A DNA stretch of 15,168 nucleotides from Acidobacteriaceae bacterium (GCA_003136335.1 PLEA01000695.1:156-15323), one strand, 5' to 3'; numbered from the stretch's first letter, positions 1-5,310 are shown. Numbers and translations: made by a program. The notes: generated by a model not told the origin, from the letters alone.

Positions 1-379
1 CTCTTCAAACAACTGCTCGAACACTTTCGATTCCTGAAAACGTCCGTGGCGATTCTTCGAGAACGTGGAGTGATGCGGAATCTCCTGATCGAATCCCAGC
101 CCGGTGAACCAGCGCCAGGCCAGATGCATGCGCAGTTCCTCGACCAGTTTACCCTCACTCGTAATGCCATACAGGTAGCCGATCAACAGGATGCGCAGCA
201 GAAGCTCTGGATCGATTGAAGGGCGGCCCGGTCTCGCTGTAACTCTCCTTCAACCTCTCGCGCACAAAGGCAAGGCTGATGTGCTTATCGATGAGCCGCA
301 ACAGATGCGTCTCAGGAACCTGATCTTCCAATCGGAAGTAGTAGAACAACGCTTCGGATCGGGAGTGTTGTCCCATCAT
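1..379 (-). pseudogene. IS1182/IS5-like transposase, N-terminal part, frameshifted and cut by window edge
   Basis: The likely start is one of two adjacent ATG codons at 374-379, behind a good Shine-Dalgarno GGAGG (394-390 on the minus strand). The N-terminus reads MGQHSRSEALFYYFRLEDQV, typical of DDE transposases carrying a DUF772-type N-terminal domain. After 'SETG' the frame is lost at a CCCGG run near 227-231. Shifting by one base restores the family motif RPSIDPELLLRILLIGYLYG, and that frame then stays open to position 1 (ending ...GRFQESKVFEQLFEE). A single inserted G is the simplest explanation, so this copy is probably inactive. A programmed frameshift is possible but less likely. The catalytic DDE domain lies outside the window. 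The family call is strong; the exact IS family is less certain. Confidence 0.85.
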
Positions 380-480
380 GATCAGCGCACCTCCGAGAAT
401 GGTGATCCAGCAAAGCATGGCAGGGAAATTACTCCTCCTTAATTGCCACGCTTCTGCCACTTTTCCTCTCGCTAATCACA

Positions 481-498
481 GTGACTTTTTCAACACCC
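481..498 (-). mobile_element. Probable terminal inverted repeat (left end) of the IS
   Basis: On the minus strand this reads GGGTGTTGAAAAAGTCAC, about 100 bp upstream of the transposase start. A G(G/C)TGTTGAAAAAGTC core is, from memory, a common terminus of IS1182/IS5-like elements. The partner end is outside the window, so neither the boundary nor a target-site duplication can be confirmed. Confidence 0.45.
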
Positions 499-526
499 GC
501 GCCTGATCGACAGTTATCGGGTGTTG
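491..526. repeat. 9-bp inverted repeat next to the IS end
   Basis: CAACACCCG (491-499) is the exact reverse complement of CGGGTGTTG (518-526), with 18 nt between. It overlaps the probable IS terminus. It lies in the gap between the converging 3' end of the small-gene pair and the IS, so it could be a weak terminator hairpin without a T-tract, or a half-duplicated IS end. Confidence 0.5.
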
Positions 527-547
527 CTATCGAAACGGGGTACCGCC

Positions 548-853
548 TCACATTAGTATCGATTTCAGAAACTCTTTCGTACCGGATGGCCCTGTCATTC
601 GCAACGTGACTGGCCCCATCTCTGGTTCCACAGCCAACTCAAACCTTAGGAACGGGCAACACTCACGCTCAGCCGCTATCAGTTCAGCAGCGATTGCAAT
701 CCATCTCTTGTCGTCGCGGATTCGGAACAGGTAACCGTCAGCGAGCTCCTGAATCGTAATCAGGGTAGTTTTGAACTGAGCAATAAGAGTTGCCTCTCGG
801 CTGCGTAGCTCTTGACTAGACAACCGGCACGCTACAGGAATTTCGTCAGGCAT
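548..853 (-). CDS. Small conserved soluble protein with ECCPF motif (101 aa), function unknown
   Basis: The start chosen is ATG 851-853 (MPDEIPVACR...). A strong GGAGGG Shine-Dalgarno sits 7 nt upstream, inside the last codons of the preceding gene; an ATG five codons earlier has no such site. The protein has no signal peptide or membrane segment. Conserved-looking features are Cys9, the adjacent pair Cys65-Cys66 in ERECCPFLRF, and a C-terminal GPVTLRMTGPSGTKEFL block. I recognise the pattern as a small uncharacterised family that, from memory, often sits near metal-resistance genes. The cysteines could bind metal, but that is inference. It is the second gene of a two-gene operon with the small membrane protein upstream (4-nt gap). 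Confidence 0.8.
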   Translation of the reverse strand: MPDEIPVACRLSSQELRSREATLIAQFKTTLITIQELADGYLFRIRDDKRWIAIAAELIAAERECCPFLRFELAVEPEMGPVTLRMTGPSGTKEFLKSILM

Positions 854-857
854 GTCT

Positions 858-1085
858 TCACCCTCCAATCAGGTGGCGGCTCGACCACCAACGTCGCGCT
901 GCCACTCCAGCCCAGACAAACTCAACGACTCCAAACGGCCACGCACCTTGCAGAAACCCATAAGCGGAACCCATCAAGCAAGAAATGGCGAACGCCAAGA
1001 TGAACCACGCGCTATGTTTTTCCAGCGCATAGCAAACGAGCATAGCGGTCACCGCGAAAAGCCCGAATATTGTCAGTGGAGTCAT
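858..1085 (-). CDS. Small three-helix membrane protein (75 aa), function unknown
   Basis: The start chosen is ATG 1083-1085 (MTPLTIFGLFAVTAML). A longer reading adds ten residues that run into the promoter region of the divergent gene. Three hydrophobic segments are visible, at about 4-20, 27-45 and 50-66. The conserved-looking block GSAYGFLQGAWPFG is followed by an aromatic helix and a basic tail (RRWW). The stop codon lies 4 nt before the next gene, whose ribosome site is formed by these last codons, so the two are probably translationally coupled. It belongs to a widespread uncharacterised family; I do not know its function. No strong Shine-Dalgarno is seen at its own start. Confidence 0.75.
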   Translation of the reverse strand: MTPLTIFGLFAVTAMLVCYALEKHSAWFILAFAISCLMGSAYGFLQGAWPFGVVEFVWAGVAARRWWSSRHLIGG

Positions 1086-1092
1086 GGTCGTA

Positions 1093-1122
1093 AGGCCAAA
1101 TTCTACCCAGGCCAAATTCTAC
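1093..1122. repeat. 14-bp tandem direct repeat in the divergent promoter region
   Basis: AGGCCAAATTCTAC occurs at 1093-1106 and again at 1109-1122, a 16-bp period. On the minus strand each copy contains TAGAAT, a plausible -10 hexamer for the small-gene operon. A TTGTCA (1132-1127) could act as a -35 box but would be badly spaced to the second TAGAAT (21 nt). It may be an operator with two sites or a slippage duplication. Confidence 0.6.
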
Positions 1123-1125
1123 ACA

Positions 1126-1155
1126 TTGACAAAGGGCGGGCTCGAGAATTACCAT
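1126..1155 (+). promoter_or_regulatory. Sigma-70-like promoter of the radical SAM gene
   Basis: A perfect TTGACA (1126-1131) is followed, after 18 nt, by TACCAT (1150-1155; 4 of 6 matches to TATAAT). This predicts a transcript start near 1162, just ahead of the ATG at 1180. It argues against the upstream in-frame ATG at 1084, which would lie before the promoter. Confidence 0.5.
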
Positions 1156-1179
1156 AGGCGAATAAAAGACGAACATGGC

Positions 1180-2187
1180 ATGTCTTCCCTGCCCTTCCTC
1201 CCCGTGCCCGATAAGCCGCGACTTATCGGCATCGCCCGTCTGGCCTCCGAAGGCGAATCTCTGCGCGAAGGGCACAACGTCGAATACTTCACTCTCCCCT
1301 CCAAGTCGCTGCTGAACCGCTGCGTTAGCAACCGTCTGATGCCCTTTACTTGGACTATCAATCCCTACCGCGGTTGCGAATTCGGATGCCGCTACTGCTA
1401 CGCCCGCTACACCCACGAGTTCATGGAAATGCGCGATGGCATGGAGTTCGAGCAGAAGATTTACGTCAAGCAGCACGCTGCCGGCCTGCTCCGCCACGAA
1501 CTCCGCCGCGTCAAATTCGACGAAGCCATTGCGCTCGGCACCGCGACCGATCCTTATCAGCCGGCGGAACGCCGCTACGGAGTTACGCGCGAAATTCTTG
1601 GCGAGTTCGCCCGCCATCGCGGCTTCGAGCTCGGCATCGTTACCAAGTCGAATCTGATTGTCCGCGACCTCAACCTATTGCAGGAAGTCGCTCGCTCGAA
1701 CAAACTCTCCGTCCACATCACGGTCACAACTCTCGATGTCGAACTGGCGCGGATTCTCGAGCCCCGTGCCCCGCGGCCCGATCTGCGCCTCGACGCTGTG
1801 CGCACCCTGAGCCAGGCCGGACTGCGCGTGGGCCTGAGTTGCTCGCCAGTAGTTCCGGGAATCACGGATTCGCCCAAGGACTTGGAAAGCTTGGTCCGCG
1901 CCGCCGCCCAAGCCGGCGCCGACTACGTCTTTGCGAATCCACTTTTTCTGAAGCCGTGCTCAGCGGCCGTATTCCTTCCCTTCCTCGAGCAAAACTTCCC
2001 GCACCTCGCCGAGAATTACCGGCAGCGCTATCAAGACCGCGCCTTCCTTCCGCCCGCCTACGCCAAGCGACTGTCGCATCTGATCGCGCACCTGCGCGAG
2101 AAATACAAGATCACAAGCGCCCGCCGCGAGCGCTACGCGCCGAAGTGGCCGGTTCAGGCTTTCGATGAGCAGTTGAGTCTGTTGTAA
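1180..2187 (+). CDS. Radical SAM protein, SPL/PA0069 family (335 aa)
   Basis: The cluster-binding motif is CEFGCRYCYAR, with Cys66, Cys70 and Cys73 in the CxxxCxxC spacing that ligates the 4Fe-4S cluster used to cleave S-adenosylmethionine. The surrounding NPYRGCEFGCRYCYARYTHE, GTATDPYQPAERR, the TKS strand and the LEPRAPRPDLRL block match the spore-photoproduct-lyase-like PA0069 group (COG1533). Physiological substrates of most members are unknown, so a DNA-repair role should not be assumed. The start at 1180 (MSSLPFLPVPDKPRLIG) is preferred over 1084 because a promoter lies between them and the 32-residue extension is low in conserved-looking sequence. The gene is monocistronic and divergent from the small-gene pair. 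It is full length for the family. Confidence 0.9.
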   Translation: MSSLPFLPVPDKPRLIGIARLASEGESLREGHNVEYFTLPSKSLLNRCVSNRLMPFTWTINPYRGCEFGCRYCYARYTHEFMEMRDGMEFEQKIYVKQHAAGLLRHELRRVKFDEAIALGTATDPYQPAERRYGVTREILGEFARHRGFELGIVTKSNLIVRDLNLLQEVARSNKLSVHITVTTLDVELARILEPRAPRPDLRLDAVRTLSQAGLRVGLSCSPVVPGITDSPKDLESLVRAAAQAGADYVFANPLFLKPCSAAVFLPFLEQNFPHLAENYRQRYQDRAFLPPAYAKRLSHLIAHLREKYKITSARRERYAPKWPVQAFDEQLSLL

Positions 2188-2198
2188 AAAAGCCTTTC

Positions 2199-2316
2199 AC
2201 CGCTGAGTACGCAGAGTACGCCGAGTAAAGTCTTAAGACAGATACCTTTCTAGGTCAACATCTGAGCTCGCCAGCCAAGAACTTCCTAGCATCGCGTTCT
2301 CTGCGTGCTCGGCGGT
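2199..2316. repeat. Long imperfect inverted repeat between radical SAM and phosphatase genes
   Basis: The arm 2199-2216 (ACCGCTGAGTACGCAGAG) pairs with 2299-2316 (CTCTGCGTGCTCGGCGGT): 16 Watson-Crick pairs and 2 G-U wobbles over 18 positions, with 82 nt between the arms. An extra half-copy of the GAGTACGCAGAGTACGCCGAG period follows the left arm. Elements of this 'cgcagag' type are scattered through many environmental genomes. It directly follows the radical SAM stop and may also act as its terminator. Confidence 0.65.
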
Positions 2317-2329
2317 AAGAAACATCTTC

Positions 2330-2335
2330 TATAAT
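2330..2335 (+). promoter_or_regulatory. Consensus -10 box before the phosphatase gene
   Basis: A perfect TATAAT lies 11 nt before the ATG at 2347. No convincing -35 hexamer and no Shine-Dalgarno are visible, so the transcript may have a very short or absent 5' leader. The call rests on one hexamer. Confidence 0.4.
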
Positions 2336-2346
2336 CGTGATTCCAC

Positions 2347-3528
2347 ATGACCGCCTCTTTCCCACCCGCGGGACAATCCCCTGCCGAACGAATCCCGACT
2401 GGCACGCGCCTGCACAATTTCTGGCGGCGCGTCACCGAAGGTCTCGAGGTCAGCCAGCTCTGGTCGCAGTTCGAGTCCGAGGCGCGTACCAGTTATCGCC
2501 TTTACTCGCGCGACGTCGAGGCGAAAACACCGGAAGGGCTCACCCGGCGCGGGCGGCGCCTGCACGTCGTCAAGGAATTCTTCTGGGCGGTATTCGAAAA
2601 GCTCTCACCCGCACGCCGTGTCTTGCTGCTCCTGGCGCTGATTCTACTGGTACTTCCTCACAGCGGATTCGAGTACAGCGGCGATGGCAAAGGCCACATC
2701 GTCGAATTCGATCTTCACTTCTGGGCAGCCCTTCTCCTGCTCCTGCTGCTCATGCTGGAGATCGCCGATCGCGTGGTCATGAAGCGCGATCTCCAGATCG
2801 CGCGCGAGATCCAGACCTGGCTCTTGCCCGGCGCCCCTCCTCAAATTCCGGGCTTGGTCGTCGCCTATGCCACGCGCCCCGCCAACACCGTCGCCGGCGA
2901 TTACTACGACGTCTTCCCGCGCCCCGGCCGAATCAACGAAGAGAACCGCGTGATCCTCGCAGTTGCCGATGTAGCCGGCAAGAGCATTCCCGCCGCCATG
3001 CTCATGGCCACGTTTCAGGCCAGCCTCAAAACTCTTTCCACCGCGCAGGTAGCCCTGCCCGAACTCGCTTCCAACATGAACCGCTACGCCTGCAGCAACA
3101 GCCAGGGCGGCTTGCGTTTCACCACCGCGTTCCTGGCGGAATACGATCCCCTCCGCCGCACGCTCGACTACATCAACGCCGGCCACAACAATCCCATCCT
3201 GCGCCGCGTTAGTGGACAAATCGAGCGCCTCGATGTCGGCGGCCTTCCCTTCGGCATTCAGCCGGAAGTGAAATATGAATCCGCGACCGTCACGTTAGCG
3301 CCCGGCGACTGGCTGATCATCTTCACCGACGGATTAGTGGAGGCCGAAAACGCCCGCCAGGATGAATACGGGGAGCGGCGCCTGCTGAGCGCGATTGAAG
3401 CGGGACAAGCCGTCGCGCCCGCAGAAATGCTCAAGCGCCTCATGGCCGAACTCGATCTTTTCGTTGGCAATACCCCCCAGCACGACGACGTCACTTGCAT
3501 GCTGCTGAAGGCCGAAAGCTTCTTGTAG
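2347..3528 (+). CDS. Membrane-anchored PP2C-type Ser/Thr phosphatase, SpoIIE/RsbU family (393 aa)
   Basis: The N-terminal ~90 residues are soluble with no recognised domain. Two hydrophobic segments follow (about 91-106 and 124-139), then a linker helix DLQIAREIQTWLLPG that is characteristic of RsbU-type phosphatases. The C-terminal PP2C_2/SpoIIE domain (about 150-390) has all expected metal and fold motifs: GDYYD (184-188), DVAGKSIPAA (208-217), NAGHNNP (277-283), TDGLVEAEN (327-335) and HDDVT (379-383). It should be catalytically competent. Relatives dephosphorylate anti-anti-sigma factors in partner-switching pathways; no anti-sigma or STAS gene is present here, so the target is unknown. 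There is no HAMP, PAS, GAF or receiver domain, so the sensing input, if any, would be the unusual N-terminus or the membrane region. Confidence 0.92.
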   Translation: MTASFPPAGQSPAERIPTGTRLHNFWRRVTEGLEVSQLWSQFESEARTSYRLYSRDVEAKTPEGLTRRGRRLHVVKEFFWAVFEKLSPARRVLLLLALILLVLPHSGFEYSGDGKGHIVEFDLHFWAALLLLLLLMLEIADRVVMKRDLQIAREIQTWLLPGAPPQIPGLVVAYATRPANTVAGDYYDVFPRPGRINEENRVILAVADVAGKSIPAAMLMATFQASLKTLSTAQVALPELASNMNRYACSNSQGGLRFTTAFLAEYDPLRRTLDYINAGHNNPILRRVSGQIERLDVGGLPFGIQPEVKYESATVTLAPGDWLIIFTDGLVEAENARQDEYGERRLLSAIEAGQAVAPAEMLKRLMAELDLFVGNTPQHDDVTCMLLKAESFL

Positions 3529-3597
3529 CGCCGGCCTCTTGCCTTCGCAGGCGCGGGCGAGACGCCCCCGCGACAGCCGCCGAGACGGCGGCGCTAC
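3525..3597. repeat. REP-like GC-rich hairpin element after the phosphatase gene
   Basis: The outer arms GTAGCGCCG (3525-3533) and CGGCGCTAC (3589-3597) are exact complements. They enclose CGCGGGCG/CGCCCCCGCG, pairing with a bulge, and GCCGCC (3576-3581)/GGCGGC (3587-3592) with a 5-nt loop. The left arm overlaps the phosphatase stop codon, and GTTTT follows the right arm, so it may also terminate transcription. It shares the 13-mer CGCGACAGCCGCC with the element near 12490-12530. Confidence 0.7.
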
Positions 3598-3653
3598 GTT
3601 TTGAAGGTACTGCCGGCCCACATACGCAAGCCAAAGCTTCGCCAGCGTTCTAA

Positions 3654-3679
3654 TGTCAGGAATTGTCAGTTCTCCGACA
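3654..3679 (+). promoter_or_regulatory. Candidate enhancer-binding (PilR-like) sites upstream of prepilin 1
   Basis: TGTC at 3654-3657 and 3664-3667 (10-bp period, so the same helix face) and an inverted GACA at 3676-3679 lie about 115-140 bp before the -24 element. Pseudomonas aeruginosa PilR is reported to bind repeated (C/G)TGTC motifs upstream of pilA; here the bases before TGTC are A and T. No PilR gene is in the window. The function is inferred. Confidence 0.3.
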
Positions 3680-3749
3680 CATTTTGCCAGATCGAGGAAG
3701 TCGAACTCCAAGGGAAGAGACTGAAGTTTACCCTTCCTCTGAAAACAAA

Positions 3750-3808
3750 GCGCTTGCCGAAGTGCTAAGGGGACCCAAAGTAACTGGCGACTTTGGCTAA
3801 GCAAGTGC
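3750..3808. repeat. Nested inverted repeats surrounding the prepilin 1 promoter
   Basis: GCGCTTGC (3750-3757) can pair with GCAAGTGC (3801-3808) over 8 positions with one G-U. Inside it, CCAAAGT (3775-3781) pairs exactly with ACTTTGG (3790-3796). The first arm can alternatively pair with the adjacent AAGTGC (3760-3765). The right-hand limbs contain the GG and GC of the proposed sigma-54 promoter. If that promoter is used, most of this is not transcribed, and the symmetry would matter as DNA, not RNA. Confidence 0.5.
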
Positions 3809-3809
3809 A
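3794..3809 (+). promoter_or_regulatory. Sigma-54-type (-24/-12) promoter of prepilin 1
   Basis: TGGC (3794-3797) and TGCA (3806-3809) place GG (3795-3796) and GC (3807-3808) exactly 10 bp apart, as in the TGGCAC-N5-TTGCA consensus. Pilin genes in Pseudomonas, Geobacter and Myxococcus are sigma-54/PilR dependent. The predicted start is near 3820, giving a leader of about 55 nt before the ATG at 3876. Confidence 0.55.
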
Positions 3810-3875
3810 AATATCGTGACGACTGCGTGATTCATGAGCAGAATAAAATTCGAAACAAACGAGGGGAAAATCGAG

Positions 3876-4370
3876 ATGCGTAAACAAAAGGGTTTCTCAC
3901 TAATCGAGCTGCTGATCGTGGTGGCAATCATCCTGATCATTGCAGCGATTGCAATTCCAAACTTGCTGCGCGCCCGCATGTCAGCCAATGAGGCGTCCGC
4001 CGTCGGCTCCATCCGTACTCTCAACACGGCTGAAATCTCCTATACCACTACCTATACGGCCGTCGGCTTTTCGCCGAATATCCTTTCTCTGGGCGGCGCC
4101 CCCGGTGTGGCGTGCGTTCCGGCAGTCGGTTCGGCCTGCTTAATCGATAGCGTGTTAGCTGCAGGCATCAAGAGCGGTTACACCTTCTTGGCAACCAGCG
4201 TTGCCGGTGGGCCTCCGACCGTGTCGTACGAAGCGTCGGGCGTTCCGGTCACTGTCAACCAGACCGGCATCCGCAGCTTCTGCTCTTATGAAGACGGTGT
4301 GGTTCGCACTCAGCCTACGGGCGCCGCGATCGCCACCGTGGCAGCTTGCCAGGCTCTAGCTCCTCTCTAA
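3876..4370 (+). CDS. Type IV prepilin 1 (164 aa), intact
   Basis: The start chosen is ATG 3876, because GAGGGG lies about 9 nt upstream and because this gives the canonical short class III leader MRKQKG^FSLIELL. An ATG at 3834 would add 14 residues ahead of it. Prepilin peptidase should cut after Gly6, leaving N-methyl-Phe at +1 and Glu at +5 of the mature protein. A hydrophobic helix follows (about 8-27), then RARMSANEASA, typical of acidobacterial pilins. The globular part has four cysteines (80, 88, 136, 158), probably two disulfides. Whether it is the major pilin or a pseudopilin cannot be told from sequence. It ends in a strong terminator, so it is likely monocistronic. Confidence 0.93.
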   Translation: MRKQKGFSLIELLIVVAIILIIAAIAIPNLLRARMSANEASAVGSIRTLNTAEISYTTTYTAVGFSPNILSLGGAPGVACVPAVGSACLIDSVLAAGIKSGYTFLATSVAGGPPTVSYEASGVPVTVNQTGIRSFCSYEDGVVRTQPTGAAIATVAACQALAPL

Positions 4371-4451
4371 AAAGCTAGTTTTAAGTTGGCAAAGTACCTG
4401 GGGGAGGGTACCAGCCGGGGAGCAGCGAACGAAAGTTCGCTGCTCTTTTGT
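4149..4451 (+). repeat. Direct repeat copy A: prepilin 3' half plus 3' untranslated region
   Basis: This segment aligns without gaps (offset 641) to 4790-5092. By eye there are about 26 mismatches in the 219 coding positions, but only one (4419 G versus 5060 A) in the 78 positions from the stop codon to the end of the terminator stem. The 3' UTR also contains GTACC (4394-4398)/GGTAC (4407-4411), a second small hairpin. Confidence 0.85.
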
Positions 4452-4462
4452 TTTTGGTTTTT
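4420..4462 (+). terminator. Rho-independent terminator of prepilin 1
   Basis: A perfect 11-bp stem, GAGCAGCGAAC (4420-4430) with GTTCGCTGCTC (4435-4445), is capped by a GAAA tetraloop and followed by TTTTGTTTTTGG and more T. It is a textbook strong intrinsic terminator. Confidence 0.93.
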
Positions 4463-4727
4463 GTCGCCGCTTTTCCGGCCATTCTCTGTTCCCCATTGCG
4501 CATTGCCAATTCCTGGCAGGACGACAAAAAGTGTCAGCCCAATTGTGGCAATTCCGCTTTATGGGATCAGACTCCGCCCATGCCAAGTTTCCCCGTTCTC
4601 CCTGAAAAACAAGCACTTCGCTTCATTGTGACCCATTGAGGCATGTGCACCGGACTGTGGAAATTCACATGCATCGGAAAGGCGGGGCATCTGAGAAACA
4701 CGGATCAACAAATTCAATCCAAGGAAG
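4463..4727 (+). other. Divergent duplicate of the prepilin promoter/leader region
   Basis: No gene is visible here. Several short blocks align, in order, with the upstream region of prepilin 1: GTGTCAG...TTGT (4531-4546 region, compare 3654-3667), AAGTTTCCCC...CCTGAAAAACAAGCACTT (about 4584-4617, compare 3724-3755) and the GG-N10-GC element. The duplication that made the second pilin therefore included its control region. Confidence 0.5.
4658..4673 (+). promoter_or_regulatory. Sigma-54-type element upstream of the prepilin 2 pseudogene
   Basis: TGG (4658-4660) and TGCA (4670-4673) hold GG (4659-4660) and GC (4671-4672) exactly 10 bp apart. It matches the consensus less well than the prepilin 1 copy because the C after TGG is lost. 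A GTGTC motif lies about 125 bp upstream, at 4531-4535. Confidence 0.4.
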
Positions 4728-5011
4728 ACTAATCGAGCTGTTGATCGTGGTGGCTATCATCCTGATCATCGCAGCGATCGCGATTCCGAAGCGTGTTGGC
4801 CGCCGGCACCAAGAACGGTTACACCTTCGCGGCTGCCAGAGTCGCCGGCGGTCCGCCCACCGTGTCTTACGAAACGTCGGGCGTTCCAGTCACAGTCAAC
4901 CAGACCGGCATCCGCAGCTTCTGCTCTTACGAAGACGGTGTGGTTCGCGTTCAGCCTACGGGCGCCGCGATCGCCACGGTGGTAGCTTGCCAGGCCCTGG
5001 CTCCTCTCTAA
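4728..5011 (+). pseudogene. Prepilin 2, decayed duplicate with 188-nt internal deletion
   Basis: Homology to prepilin 1 begins at ACTAATCGAGCTG (4728) and encodes LIELLIVVAIILIIAAIAIP. The start codon, the basic leader and the Gly-Phe cleavage site are replaced by unrelated sequence (QGR before LIELL), so it cannot be processed as a pilin. At 4789/4790 the sequence jumps from the end of the hydrophobic helix to the VLAAG block. Compared with prepilin 1, positions 3961-4148 are missing: 188 nt, not a multiple of three, so the frame also shifts. The remaining 72 C-terminal codons (frame of 4793) are intact, differ from prepilin 1 at eight residues, and end in the same SFCSYEDGVV...ACQALAPL. Decay looks recent. 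Confidence 0.9.
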
Positions 5012-5092
5012 AAAGCTAGTTTTAAGTTGGCAAAGTACCTGGGGGAGGGTACCAGCCGGAGAGCAGCGAACGAAAGTTCGCTGCTCTTTGTT
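4790..5092 (+). repeat. Direct repeat copy B: prepilin 3' half plus 3' untranslated region
   Basis: This is the partner of 4149-4451 (offset 641). The shared untranslated part from the stop codon to the terminator is nearly identical, while the adjacent coding sequence has diverged by about 12%. Confidence 0.85.
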
Positions 5093-5094
5093 TT
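5061..5094 (+). terminator. Rho-independent terminator of the prepilin 2 locus
   Basis: The same perfect 11-bp GAAA-capped stem as after prepilin 1 (5061-5071 with 5076-5086), followed by TTTGTTTT. It insulates prepilin 3 from upstream transcription. Confidence 0.9.
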
Positions 5095-5114
5095 CTCTTC
5101 AGACCTCTGGAAAG

Positions 5115-5129
5115 TGACAATTTCTGTCA
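5115..5129. promoter_or_regulatory. TGACA-N5-TGTCA inverted repeat upstream of prepilin 3
   Basis: A perfect 5-bp dyad (5115-5119 and 5125-5129) lies about 115 bp before the -24 element of prepilin 3. It contains the CTGTC motif described for PilR sites, and the distance suits an enhancer-binding protein. The function is inferred. Confidence 0.35.
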
Positions 5130-5240
5130 ACGCGCCGAATGCAAACCACATTCATGACGCGCACTCTGCCGGTCCCTCGCGTAAGCCACTAGTTTGGAAA
5201 GACATAACAGTTACTGCTTTGCGTACGGGAAAAGTCGGAG

Positions 5241-5256
5241 TGGCGACGGAAATGCT
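5241..5256 (+). promoter_or_regulatory. Sigma-54-type (-24/-12) promoter of prepilin 3
   Basis: TGGCGAC (5241-5247) and ATGCT (5252-5256) place GG (5242-5243) and GC (5254-5255) 10 bp apart. This is a good match to TGGCACG-N4-TTGCT. The predicted transcript start is near 5267, 44 nt before the ATG. Confidence 0.55.
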
Positions 5257-5310
5257 GAGGATTAACTGTTGCCCAGCGCCTGAGAGGAAGTTATTCAACG
5301 AGCTAAGCAT

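Noticed and set aside
380..460. N-terminal extension of the transposase (MAEAWQLRRSNF...)
   Set aside because: The good GGAGG site and family-typical MGQHSRSEALF start lie downstream; the extension is probably untranslated IS sequence.
1350..2168. 272-aa open frame overlapping the radical SAM gene
   Set aside because: Arg-rich, low-complexity shadow in a GC-rich gene; no domain and no start signal.
2337..3212. 291-aa open frame on the plus strand
   Set aside because: Arg/His/Pro-rich shadow of the phosphatase gene, which has all PP2C motifs in another frame.
4385..4425. Possible c-di-GMP/cGAMP (GEMM) riboswitch: GGCAAA and AGCCGGG near the prepilin terminator
   Set aside because: The central CGCAAAGC block and the second helix are missing, and the element is downstream of the gene. 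Ordinary 3' UTR hairpin plus terminator explains it.
4793..5011. Independent small gene starting with GTG (72 aa)
   Set aside because: It is the out-of-frame C-terminal remnant of prepilin 2; the GTG aligns with an internal Val codon of prepilin 1 and lacks a ribosome site.
4636..5019. A 127-aa fusion protein with a pilin helix
   Set aside because: Only the helix matches pilin; the Arg-rich tail is the wrong reading frame of the pilin C-terminus after the deletion.
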